Assembly: GCA_020061965.1 (NCBI GenBank)
Contig: JAGUXG010000141.1
Span: forward strand, 1 to 13,822
Reading direction: 5' to 3'
Length of the DNA: 13,822 nucleotides
Source of the DNA: a bacterium
GTDB lineage: Bacteria; UBA9089; UBA9088; JAGUXG01
The position numbers and the translations under genes are program-made. Below the pieces are notes generated by a model. That model saw only the letters and a program-made list of their open reading frames with translations, did not search any database and was not told the origin of the DNA. Each line of letters begins with the position of its first letter. Position 1 is the first letter of the stretch. This document shows, piece after piece, positions 1 to 6,718 of the stretch.

Positions 1-2
1 AG

Positions 3-1235
3 ATAGTGGTGAGACTGAAGGGAGGCGACCCTTTTATCTTTGGCCGGGGTGGAGAGGAGGCTTCTTTCCTGGTAGATAATGGCATTCAATATGAGGTTGT
101 GCCTGGTGTAACTTCAAGCATAGCCTGTCCAGCCTTTGCCGGGATTCCCCTGACCAAAAGGGGCATAACCTCAAGTTTGACTATCCTCACTGGACAGGAG
201 GACCCAACCAAAGAGAGCTCCATTGACTGGGCTAAATTAGAAGGAACAATCGTTATCTTGATGGGAGCAGGGAATTTGGCCAAGATTTGCCAAGAATTGA
301 TAAGGACAGGGAGACCAGAAGAGACACCGATAGCTGTCATCAGATGGGGAACAACGCCAAAGCAGAAGACCATTGTCTCTACACTCAAGGAGATTATAAA
401 AGAGGATATATCTGCACCTGTGGTAATAGTCATAGGAGAGGTAGTGAGGCTAAGGGAAAAATTGGCTTGGTTTGAGAAGAAGCCTTTGTTTGGAAAGAAG
501 GTTTTGGTAACCCGTGCCAGCCATCAAGCAGATGAATTGAGTGCTTTATTAGAAGAAGAGGGTGCTTGTGCTATAGAATTCCCCACCATAAAGATAGAAC
601 CAATCTCTTCTTTTGATAAGGCGATTAAAGATATAAATAAATATGATTGGATCATCTTTACTTCAGCAAATGGCGTCAACTCCTTCTTTTCTTGGTATCT
701 TGAGAAGGCTGATATAAGGTCCCTGGCTGGAATAAAGGTCTGTGTAATTGGACCTGCCACGAGGAAGGCTTGCGAGAGGATGGGCATAAAGGTTGACTGT
801 CAACCAGAAGAGTTTATGGCTGAAGGTATTGTTGAGACAATGAAAGGGCTTGATATTGCTGGAAAGAGAATCCTTGTTCTGCGGTCAGAGGAGGCAAGGC
901 AGGTTCTGCCAGAGTCTCTAAAAGAACTGGGTGCCTTGGTTGATGTTATTCCTGTCTATAGGACAACACTGCCAGAGACTGATATAGGCAGAATAAAGGA
1001 GATGCTGAAAAACTCTGAGATTGACCTCCTTACCTTCACCAGTCCTCTTACGGCAAAAAATTTCTGTGAATTGATAGGTGAAAAGAGGCTCTGGGAAAAT
1101 ATTGAGGCAGCCTGCATAGGTCCAATCACAGAAAAAAAGGCACGGGAGCTCGGTTTTAATGTCCAGATTGTTGCCAAAGAATATACTATAGATAGTTTAG
1201 TAGAAGAGATTATAAGACCATCTTTACGCCGATAA
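3..1235 (+). CDS. cobA-hemD: Uroporphyrinogen-III C-methyltransferase / uroporphyrinogen-III synthase fusion (5' truncated)
   Basis: This is a bifunctional tetrapyrrole enzyme. The SUMT half uses two S-adenosylmethionines to convert uroporphyrinogen III to precorrin-2, the entry to siroheme and cobalamin. The HemD half closes hydroxymethylbilane to uroporphyrinogen III. The window begins inside the SUMT domain, at the VVRLKGGDPFIFGRGGEE motif, so roughly the first 90 residues are missing. Other SUMT signatures follow: VVPGVTSSIACPAFAGIPLT, MGAGNL, and a GTTPKQ segment. SUMT ends near in-window residue 156. HemD covers about 164-405, with VLVTRA, FTSANGV, VIGPATRKACERMG, FTSPLTAKNF and IGPITEKKARELG. 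Two cytosolic enzymes on one chain is a common arrangement in anaerobes. The stop lies 26 bp inside the 3' end of the convergent barrel gene. Function is clear; the true start is outside the window. Confidence 0.95.
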   Translation: MVVRLKGGDPFIFGRGGEEASFLVDNGIQYEVVPGVTSSIACPAFAGIPLTKRGITSSLTILTGQEDPTKESSIDWAKLEGTIVILMGAGNLAKICQELIRTGRPEETPIAVIRWGTTPKQKTIVSTLKEIIKEDISAPVVIVIGEVVRLREKLAWFEKKPLFGKKVLVTRASHQADELSALLEEEGACAIEFPTIKIEPISSFDKAIKDINKYDWIIFTSANGVNSFFSWYLEKADIRSLAGIKVCVIGPATRKACERMGIKVDCQPEEFMAEGIVETMKGLDIAGKRILVLRSEEARQVLPESLKELGALVDVIPVYRTTLPETDIGRIKEMLKNSEIDLLTFTSPLTAKNFCELIGEKRLWENIEAACIGPITEKKARELGFNVQIVAKEYTIDSLVEEIIRPSLRR

Positions 1236-2712
1236 GGATAGAGAGTCTCTCTCCTGGATACTCTTCCCTTTTTAGGTAGGAGACATTGAAGAGGTTGTCT
1301 ATTTTGAGAAACCAGAGGCTCTTATCTTCTTCTCTCTCTGCCAGTATTGAAAAGATAGTAGAAGAGGGAATCTTTTCAGAATTGACAAAGTAGACTCGAG
1401 GCTTCAAAGAAAAGGGTCTCTTTTTATACTCAAAGGATACATTTGCTTCTGCCTTTGGAATGTATGGAATATCCTTATTAAAACTGACCAGACTCATTGA
1501 TGACTCTAATTCCATATTCTCTTTTATCTTCCACAAAAGATTGGACTTTGCTCCAAATTCTATCACAGTCTGTTCCATATTCTTTGGCTCATAAAGCCCT
1601 GGCTCTTTTTGCTCATAATAGATATGGTCTTTTGTGCTTTTCACAAAGATGCCGCCGCAAATAAAAAGGTTTTTGAGATAAAGTTCACATTCAGAAGAGA
1701 GTTGAAGGATGCTCTCAGGAGAGATTCCTTTGCCGACTACACTATAAGGGTCATTGAGATATAAATCTGCAAAAGATGGCGTGGAAAGCCCTGCTTTGGC
1801 TGAAATCTTTGTGGTGAAGGTTTCTGAAAAGGGATATGAGAGGTTTAAAGATAAATGAGGTGCAGTCTTTGAGGTCTTCCCTTTATGAGAATCAATCCCA
1901 AACTCTTCTGAAAACAAGACTCCTCTTCTCTTTGCTTTCGGCATTGCCAGAATTAGAGAGGATACTGTTCTATCCCTTTCTCCTTCTCCTTGCAGGTGAA
2001 ACCTTGCCTTGCCTATGTCAAAGGATACCTTTGTGCCTATACCTTTATTAGTGATGTCAGCAATAGCTTCTTTTGTCTCCTTGTTTGCAAAAAGCTCAAT
2101 ATCTAAGTCAGCAAAGGACTGTGAGTTATATTTCAGATCAATCCCTTCTCTTCTTCTCTTTTCTAATTTTTCTTGATATGGAAGGAATATATCCTCTCCT
2201 TCTAATGTTAATTTTCCAACTATTCTCTGTTTTTCCCTTCCCAATCCAAAGACTATTCTTCCACTATCGTTGCTTATTTGCCAAAAATCCTTTTTTTCGT
2301 TCCAATCAAAGCCATCCCTTGCTTGCCTGAAAAGGGTGAAGGATAGAGACTTTCCTTCCTTCTCTTTAGCATAAAGGAACTCGGATATAATCTGGCTTCT
2401 TATACCAACTCCAAGCATAATAGAAGGAATAGCAGCATCTTTCTTAAAGACCTCTTTTCTTTCTTCAAGAATTATAGGAAGCTCTGGTCTTTTTGTAGGA
2501 AGCTCTACATCTTCTTTTGCCCTTTCTATCTTTCTTTTCGGAAGGCTTGGAATGGATGGAAAGGTGAGAGAAACAGTAGAAACCTCCTCCCTCCAGAAAA
2601 ACTCTGACTTGTCTTTGCCTATAATCTCAAGGCTTGAAGGAAGAATGGTGGTTGTTCCTTCTTCAGCATAAACTGAACCTGTCAGCAATAAAAATAGCAA
2701 TACCTTAACCAT
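1210..2712 (-). CDS. Plug-less TonB-dependent-receptor-like outer-membrane beta-barrel protein
   Basis: Predicted outer-membrane barrel of about 500 residues. A Sec signal peptide is visible at the N-terminus (MVKVLLFLLLTGSVYAEEG, likely cut after VYA). Residues 20-95 are charged and proline-rich (FPSIPSLPKRK, LPTKRPELPI). From about residue 100 alternating strands look like a barrel. The C-terminal part carries TonB-receptor barrel signatures: STPSFADLYLNDP, ISPESILQLSSECELYL, and the terminal KIDNLFNVSYLKREEYPGER ending in a hydrophobic last strand. No plug domain or TonB box is recognisable, and the chain is shorter than usual receptors (600-900 residues). Transport or TonB coupling is therefore doubtful; it may be a porin or structural barrel. 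The ATG at 2712 is preferred over an in-frame TTG at 2718; neither has a clear Shine-Dalgarno. It lies 74 bp downstream of the dehydrogenase gene and may be co-transcribed with it. Confidence 0.75.
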   Translation of the reverse strand: MVKVLLFLLLTGSVYAEEGTTTILPSSLEIIGKDKSEFFWREEVSTVSLTFPSIPSLPKRKIERAKEDVELPTKRPELPIILEERKEVFKKDAAIPSIMLGVGIRSQIISEFLYAKEKEGKSLSFTLFRQARDGFDWNEKKDFWQISNDSGRIVFGLGREKQRIVGKLTLEGEDIFLPYQEKLEKRRREGIDLKYNSQSFADLDIELFANKETKEAIADITNKGIGTKVSFDIGKARFHLQGEGERDRTVSSLILAMPKAKRRGVLFSEEFGIDSHKGKTSKTAPHLSLNLSYPFSETFTTKISAKAGLSTPSFADLYLNDPYSVVGKGISPESILQLSSECELYLKNLFICGGIFVKSTKDHIYYEQKEPGLYEPKNMEQTVIEFGAKSNLLWKIKENMELESSMSLVSFNKDIPYIPKAEANVSFEYKKRPFSLKPRVYFVNSEKIPSSTIFSILAEREEDKSLWFLKIDNLFNVSYLKREEYPGERLSILIGVKMVL

Positions 2713-2786
2713 TTGCAAAAATTAAACAAAAATCAAAGATAAAAGATCAGAATTGAGGCAAATTTTTTATTTTCTTTTCATATAAC

Positions 2787-3821
2787 TTAAATCGCATCAG
2801 CTACAAGGTCTCCTATCTCGGATGTGGAAAGACCCATCTTTCCTGCGGCCATATCCTGTATCTTACCAGAAGAAAGCAGAGAGATGACAGCCTTTTCTAT
2901 TGAATCCGCTGCCTCTTTTTCTCCCAGGTGCTCTAGCATCATAGAGGTAGAGAGGATGGCTGCAAAAGGGTTGATGATATTCTTTCCTGCGTGTTTGGGA
3001 GCAGAGCCATGGATTGGCTCAAACATTGAGACACCTTCAGGGTTTATATTGCCGCCTGCGGCTATGCCCATGCCACCTTGAATCATCGCTCCAAGGTCTG
3101 TGATAATATCCCCAAACATATTGCAGGTTACAACTGTGTCAAACCACTCAGGGTTCTTTATCATCCACATACACATTGCATCAACATAGGCGTGGTCCTT
3201 TTCAACATCAGGATATTCCTCTCCTATCTCTTTGAATACTCTCTGCCATAGCCCGTGTCCAAAGGTAAGGACATTTGATTTGTCAACTAAGGTGAGCTTC
3301 TTTCTTTCTCTCTTTCTGGCTAATTCAAAGGCATATCTTATGCATCTTTCTATTCCCTTTCTGGTATAGACCATCTCCTGGATAGCCACATCATCTCGTA
3401 ATACGCCACCTATACCTGCATAAAGACACTCTGTATTCTCGCGGACAACGACAAAGTTTATATCCTTTGGGGATTTATCTTTGATGGGTGTCCAGACACC
3501 TGGATAGAGTTTTATGGGTCTTAAGTTGATGTATTGATCAAGTCCAAACCTTATGGCAAGAAGCAGATCTTTTTCAAGTATTCCTGCTGGCACATCAAGA
3601 TGACCAACTGCACCCAGCAGAATAGCAGAGAGTCCGCTTAATTCATCTAACCCAGATTTAGGCAAGGCTTCTTTATATTTGAGGTAATAATTCCCTCCCC
3701 AGGGATATTCTATCATCTTATACTTGATATTATGCTTTCTGCAAGCAGTCTTGAGTGATTTTTTTGCCTCTCTTGTTACCTCAGGTCCAACGCCGTCTCC
3801 TGGAATAATTCCTATCTTCAT
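2787..3821 (-). CDS. leuB: 3-Isopropylmalate dehydrogenase-family beta-decarboxylating dehydrogenase
   Basis: A 344-residue member of the isocitrate/isopropylmalate dehydrogenase family, most likely the leucine-pathway enzyme that oxidises and decarboxylates 3-isopropylmalate. It has the N-terminal IIPGDGVGPEV loop, substrate arginines R91, R101 and R127 (IRFGLD, NLRP, VVREN), K181 in VDKSNVL, and metal-site aspartates D214, D238 and D242 (YVDAM, GDIITD). Leucines at 87 and 88 match the isopropyl pocket of LeuB rather than the Ser/Asn of isocitrate dehydrogenase. The LEKDLLLAIRFGLD stretch resembles actinobacterial-type LeuB. The coenzyme loop reads HGSAPKHAGK, with Lys-His where NAD-type LeuB usually has Asp-Ile, so NADP use is possible. 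No leuA, leuC or leuD is adjacent. D-malate/tartrate or homoisocitrate dehydrogenase are alternatives. A good promoter lies just upstream (3843-3871). Confidence 0.8.
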   Translation of the reverse strand: MKIGIIPGDGVGPEVTREAKKSLKTACRKHNIKYKMIEYPWGGNYYLKYKEALPKSGLDELSGLSAILLGAVGHLDVPAGILEKDLLLAIRFGLDQYINLRPIKLYPGVWTPIKDKSPKDINFVVVRENTECLYAGIGGVLRDDVAIQEMVYTRKGIERCIRYAFELARKRERKKLTLVDKSNVLTFGHGLWQRVFKEIGEEYPDVEKDHAYVDAMCMWMIKNPEWFDTVVTCNMFGDIITDLGAMIQGGMGIAAGGNINPEGVSMFEPIHGSAPKHAGKNIINPFAAILSTSMMLEHLGEKEAADSIEKAVISLLSSGKIQDMAAGKMGLSTSEIGDLVADAI

Positions 3822-3842
3822 AGTATTTGGTAATAGTCAAAA

Positions 3843-3871
3843 AGTATAACCCAAATAAGGCCTTTTGTCCA
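3843..3871 (-). promoter_or_regulatory. Predicted sigma70-type promoter for the leuB-like gene
   Basis: Read on the minus strand, TGGACA (3871-3866) is followed after exactly 17 bases by TATACT (3848-3843). Each hexamer matches the consensus in five of six bases. The predicted start near 3836 gives a leader of about 15 nt before the ATG at 3821. It is back to back with the gmhA promoter. Sequence match only. Confidence 0.5.
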
Positions 3872-3885
3872 CAATCATTTTTTTC

Positions 3886-3914
3886 TTGATGTTACTATAT
3901 CAAAATGTTACAAT
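3886..3914 (+). promoter_or_regulatory. Predicted sigma70-type promoter for gmhAB
   Basis: TTGATG (3886-3891), a 17-base spacer, then TACAAT (3909-3914). The expected start is about 3921, only some 7 nt before the gmhA ATG at 3928, so most of the AAGAAGG Shine-Dalgarno (3916-3922) would be left out of the message. Either the transcript is almost leaderless or the real promoter is elsewhere in this divergent gap. Confidence 0.35.
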
Positions 3915-3927
3915 AAAGAAGGTTTTT

Positions 3928-4509
3928 ATGAACAAAGATTTAATCACCCAGGCGATAAAAGGCAGCATTGAGGCAAAGAGAAGGATTTTAGAAGATAGAG
4001 AGATTTTATCTACAATTGAGAAAATCTCCGAAGAGATAGTGACTGCACTTAAAGATGGCAAAAAGGTGTTGCTCTGTGGAAATGGTGGAAGCGCTGCAGA
4101 TGCCCAACATTTAGCTGCAGAGTTTACTGGAAGGTTCTATTTTGACAGGGAGCCTCTGTTTGCTGAAGCCTTGCATGTAAACTCTTCTTATTTAACGGCT
4201 GTGGCAAACGATTACTCTTACGATGAAGTATATGCACGATTGGTCAGGGCAAAAGGAAGGGAAGGAGATGTTTTGATTGGAATCTCCACTTCTGGAGATT
4301 CTATAAATATAATTAAAGCCATTGAGACTGCAAATAATGCAAAGATGATCACTGTTGGTCTGACAGGAGAAAGTGGCGGGAAAATGAAGGCGATATGCAA
4401 GTATTTAATTAAAGTGCCTTCAACTGATACACCCAGAATTCAGGAAGCTCATATCTTGATTGGTCATATTATTTGCGAATTTGTGGAAAAGGAGATTTTT
4501 GGTGGTTAA
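3928..4509 (+). CDS. gmhA: Phosphoheptose (sedoheptulose 7-phosphate) isomerase
   Basis: This cytosolic SIS-domain enzyme converts sedoheptulose 7-phosphate to D-glycero-D-manno-heptose 7-phosphate, the first step toward ADP-heptose for LPS inner core. The ATG at 3928 is chosen because AAGAAGG sits five bases upstream and it gives 193 residues, the usual GmhA length; the frame is open further upstream (a TTG at 3865), but that would add an atypical hydrophobic extension. The GNGGSAADAQH motif (51-61), E65 and H180 fall at the same numbers as the catalytic E65 and H180 of E. coli GmhA. STSGDS (121-126) and TPRIQEAH are also present. It overlaps gmhB by 8 bp, so the two are probably translated together. 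The kinase/adenylyltransferase (HldE) and epimerase (HldD) are not in the window. Confidence 0.95.
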   Translation: MNKDLITQAIKGSIEAKRRILEDREILSTIEKISEEIVTALKDGKKVLLCGNGGSAADAQHLAAEFTGRFYFDREPLFAEALHVNSSYLTAVANDYSYDEVYARLVRAKGREGDVLIGISTSGDSINIIKAIETANNAKMITVGLTGESGGKMKAICKYLIKVPSTDTPRIQEAHILIGHIICEFVEKEIFGG

Positions 4510-5113
4510 AAAGCCAGCTATCTTTATTGATAGGGATGGGGTGATAAACAAGAAGATGCCTGAAGGCAGGTATGTGGAGCAGTGGAGCGAATTTTGTTTC
4601 TTGCCTGGTGTATTTGAAGCCTTCAGAATTTTAAGTGGTGAAGCGTTTTTGACCATTGTTGTTACCAATCAAAGATGTATTGGAAGGGGTATCATCACTG
4701 AAGAGAGATTAAGCCAGATACACAAGCAAATGACAAGAGAGATAAAAGAGCAGGGAGGAGATATAGATGCTATTTACTTTTGTCCGCATGACATCTCAGA
4801 TGATTGTTCTTGCAGAAAACCAAAACAAGGCATGCTTTTGCTGGCAAAAGAGGATTTTAAGAATAAAGGAATAGAGATAGATGTGAAAAATAGCTACATA
4901 ATTGGAGATGATGAAAAGGATATTCTGGCAGGAAAACTATTTGGTTTAAAGACGATCAAGATTGGGGAATATTCAAAGATGGCAGATATGGTAAAAAAGG
5001 ATTTTAGAGAAGCTGTCCAGGCTATTTTAGAAGAGAAGAGGAGACAGTTTATACTCAATAAATCAGGTTTCAAAGAGAGTGAGGTTATAAGTTTAGGATG
5101 TTGTAAGTTGTAG
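4502..5113 (+). CDS. gmhB: D-glycero-beta-D-manno-heptose 1,7-bisphosphate 7-phosphatase
   Basis: HAD-family phosphatase that removes the 7-phosphate from heptose 1,7-bisphosphate in ADP-heptose synthesis. The GTG at 4502 is chosen as start: AAAAGGAG at 4487-4494 lies seven bases upstream and the protein then begins just before the HAD motif I, IFIDRDGV (D10 and D12). Motif II is VVTNQ. A zinc-type loop CPHDISDDCSCRKP carries the His and Cys residues typical of GmhB, and IGDDEKDILAG is the acidic motif. The product is 203 residues. The C-terminal tail after QAILEEKRR is longer than needed for the fold, and its last codons and stop lie in the left arm of an inverted repeat (5099-5159). This suggests the original 3' end was extended or replaced by repeat sequence. 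Confidence 0.93.
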   Translation: MVKKPAIFIDRDGVINKKMPEGRYVEQWSEFCFLPGVFEAFRILSGEAFLTIVVTNQRCIGRGIITEERLSQIHKQMTREIKEQGGDIDAIYFCPHDISDDCSCRKPKQGMLLLAKEDFKNKGIEIDVKNSYIIGDDEKDILAGKLFGLKTIKIGEYSKMADMVKKDFREAVQAILEEKRRQFILNKSGFKESEVISLGCCKL

Positions 5114-5159
5114 GTTTGGATCTTATCTCTTCTACTTCTTCAACTTACAACCTACAACA
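5099..5159. repeat. 18-bp imperfect inverted repeat built from TTGTARG heptads
   Basis: Left arm 5099-5116 and right arm 5142-5159 can form an 18-bp stem with one A-C mismatch and one G-U pair around a 25-nt loop. Each arm is a tandem heptad, TTGTAAG-TTGTAGG on the left and TTGTAGG-TTGTAAG on the complementary reading of the right. It lies between the convergent gmhB and cooC genes and covers the gmhB stop codon. No U-run follows on either strand, so it is not a canonical intrinsic terminator, although it could still slow or end transcription from both sides. Confidence 0.65.
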
Positions 5160-5182
5160 AAAAACTTAGCAAACCTGTGTTC

Positions 5183-5198
5183 CTTGAGTATACTTAAG
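5183..5198. other. 16-bp near-perfect palindrome in convergent spacer
   Basis: CTTGAGTATACTTAAG is self-complementary except for one position pair. It lies in the 122-bp gap between gmhB and the cooC pair, close to a second palindrome, GAAAATATTTTC at 5222-5233, just past the cooC stop. No function can be assigned; AT-rich palindromes of this size also arise by chance. Confidence 0.3.
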
Positions 5199-5235
5199 TC
5201 TTTTAACGCCAACCAACAGTAGAAAATATTTTCCT

Positions 5236-5985
5236 CTAAACAAAATCTTTAATTTCTAATCTTTTTTTGATCTTGTATACCTCCTCTGCAGCCTTCTTAT
5301 TAGAAAAGACTGCCTCTCCCTTCATATCTATCTCAATCAACCCTTCATTATAAGAGATAAATCCAAGAATAGAAAGGCTTATATTATCCTCAATAAAGGA
5401 GATCTCTTTTTGTGACCGTATCTTGTTGCCCACGACAAACACCATTTCAATGCCAATATCCTTGGCCAATCTCTCAATCTCTAATGCAGTATTTATACTC
5501 CTCATTCCTGGCTCGGTAACTACAAGCATCACTTCCACAGCCTTTGCTGTAGCCCTTCCCAGATGTTCTATTCCTGCTTCCATATCCAAGATTACGACCT
5601 CATCTTTTTCAAGCATAAGGCTTGCTATCAAATTCCTGACGAAGGTATTCTGAGGGCAAGCACATCCAGAGCCACCCCTTTTCACCCCTCCAATAACAAG
5701 TAGCCTCATTCCTTCTAAATTTAGGCTGTACTCTTCTGGAATATCATCCACACGGCAGTTGAGCTTAAAGATTCCTCCAGAACCTACTCTCTCTTCAATC
5801 AGCTCCTTCATTTCAGAGACAGGTGTAATTTGAGCTGACCTATATCCCAGAGCAGAGGCAAGATTTCCATTTGTATCTGCATCAACAAGGATGACCTTTT
5901 TGCCCTCTTCTTTATACAGATACCCTAATAAGGCAACTATGGTTGTCTTTCCTACGCCACCTTTACCAGAGACTGCAATCTTCAT
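5236..5985 (-). CDS. cooC: CooC-family nickel-insertion ATPase (CODH accessory protein), copy 1
   Basis: A 249-residue MinD/ParA-like P-loop ATPase of the CooC group, which helps insert nickel into the C-cluster of carbon monoxide dehydrogenase in the cytoplasm. Visible are the deviant Walker A SGKGGVGKTT (6-15) with its signature lysine, VDADTNGNL (34-42), the nickel-binding CxC motif GGSGCACPQN with C108 and C110, and ILDMEAGIEHLGR (132-144). It is the last gene of the minus-strand cluster and overlaps the upstream CooC paralogue by 23 bp, so the two are probably coupled in translation. No CODH catalytic gene is in the window. Assignment to the family is strong; which CODH or acetyl-CoA synthase it serves is unknown. 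Confidence 0.88.
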   Translation of the reverse strand: MKIAVSGKGGVGKTTIVALLGYLYKEEGKKVILVDADTNGNLASALGYRSAQITPVSEMKELIEERVGSGGIFKLNCRVDDIPEEYSLNLEGMRLLVIGGVKRGGSGCACPQNTFVRNLIASLMLEKDEVVILDMEAGIEHLGRATAKAVEVMLVVTEPGMRSINTALEIERLAKDIGIEMVFVVGNKIRSQKEISFIEDNISLSILGFISYNEGLIEIDMKGEAVFSNKKAAEEVYKIKKRLEIKDFV

Positions 5986-6718
5986 TTATCTTTTTCAATA
6001 TATCTTGTAAGTCTTGATAAATTATAGCATCACTTGGAAGTTCAAAGATTGACCTTCCGACTAACTCATATTCTGAAAGGATAGGGTCTATCCTGAGGTG
6101 TCCTGCCAAGGGAATTTGCATCGTTAAAGGTATCTCGGATGTGGCGCGATTGATGACAAGGAACCTCTTTTTAACCTCATTCTCCAACCCTTCAATCAAC
6201 TCATCTGCTCTATATGCTGCCATTAGTCCCTTTGGGGTAGGGTCCGAAACGATGAGCATAACATCTACACTGCCATCTGTCTGCCTGCTGATATGCTCAA
6301 GCCCTGCCTCATTATCAATCACCACATATTTATAGGTAGAGACAAGCTTTTTTAATCTCTCTCTCAGATTGCTATTGGCTGAACAATAACACCCCTTTCC
6401 CTCTGGACGACCCATAACAAGTAGGTCAAAGGAGCCTGCTTCCTGCAAAGAGAGATTGACCTTCAGTTCAAAATACTCTGTCAGGCTCATAGATGGAGGT
6501 CTTTTCCCCTTTTCTGGCTTAGCCTCTTCCCTGATATTGCCCACTGTCTCTCCAACATGGAGACCAAGCGTCATATTCAGGTTCATGCTTGGGTCTGCAT
6601 CAACTGCCAGAATAGGAGAGAGCCCTCTTTCCTTAAGTAGCCTGACAATAAGCCCAGAGATTGTCGTTTTTCCTACACCGCCCTTTCCACAAACAGCAAT
6701 CACCTTAGCCATTTGCAT
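5963..6718 (-). CDS. cooC: CooC/AcsF-family nickel-insertion ATPase, copy 2
   Basis: A 251-residue paralogue of the downstream CooC. It has CGKGGVGKTT (10-19), VDADPSMNLNM (39-49), the CxC motif in GRPEGKGCYCSANSNLRE with C110 and C112, and VIDNEAGLEHISR (133-145). The GRPEGKGCYC form resembles the AcsF/CooC2 branch associated with acetyl-CoA synthase/CODH maturation; this sub-assignment is inference. The start may be the ATG at 6718 or the one at 6712, and neither has a good Shine-Dalgarno. The gene overlaps the end of the DHH/polymerase gene by up to 14 bp, which would allow reinitiation after that stop. The pair may act on different metal sites or as a heterodimer. Confidence 0.86.
   Translation of the reverse strand: MQMAKVIAVCGKGGVGKTTISGLIVRLLKERGLSPILAVDADPSMNLNMTLGLHVGETVGNIREEAKPEKGKRPPSMSLTEYFELKVNLSLQEAGSFDLLVMGRPEGKGCYCSANSNLRERLKKLVSTYKYVVIDNEAGLEHISRQTDGSVDVMLIVSDPTPKGLMAAYRADELIEGLENEVKKRFLVINRATSEIPLTMQIPLAGHLRIDPILSEYELVGRSIFELPSDAIIYQDLQDILKKINEDCSLW

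Noticed and set aside
5099..5159. Bidirectional rho-independent terminator between gmhB and cooC
   Set aside because: The stem is plausible but AT-rich with a 25-nt loop, and no U-run follows on either strand.
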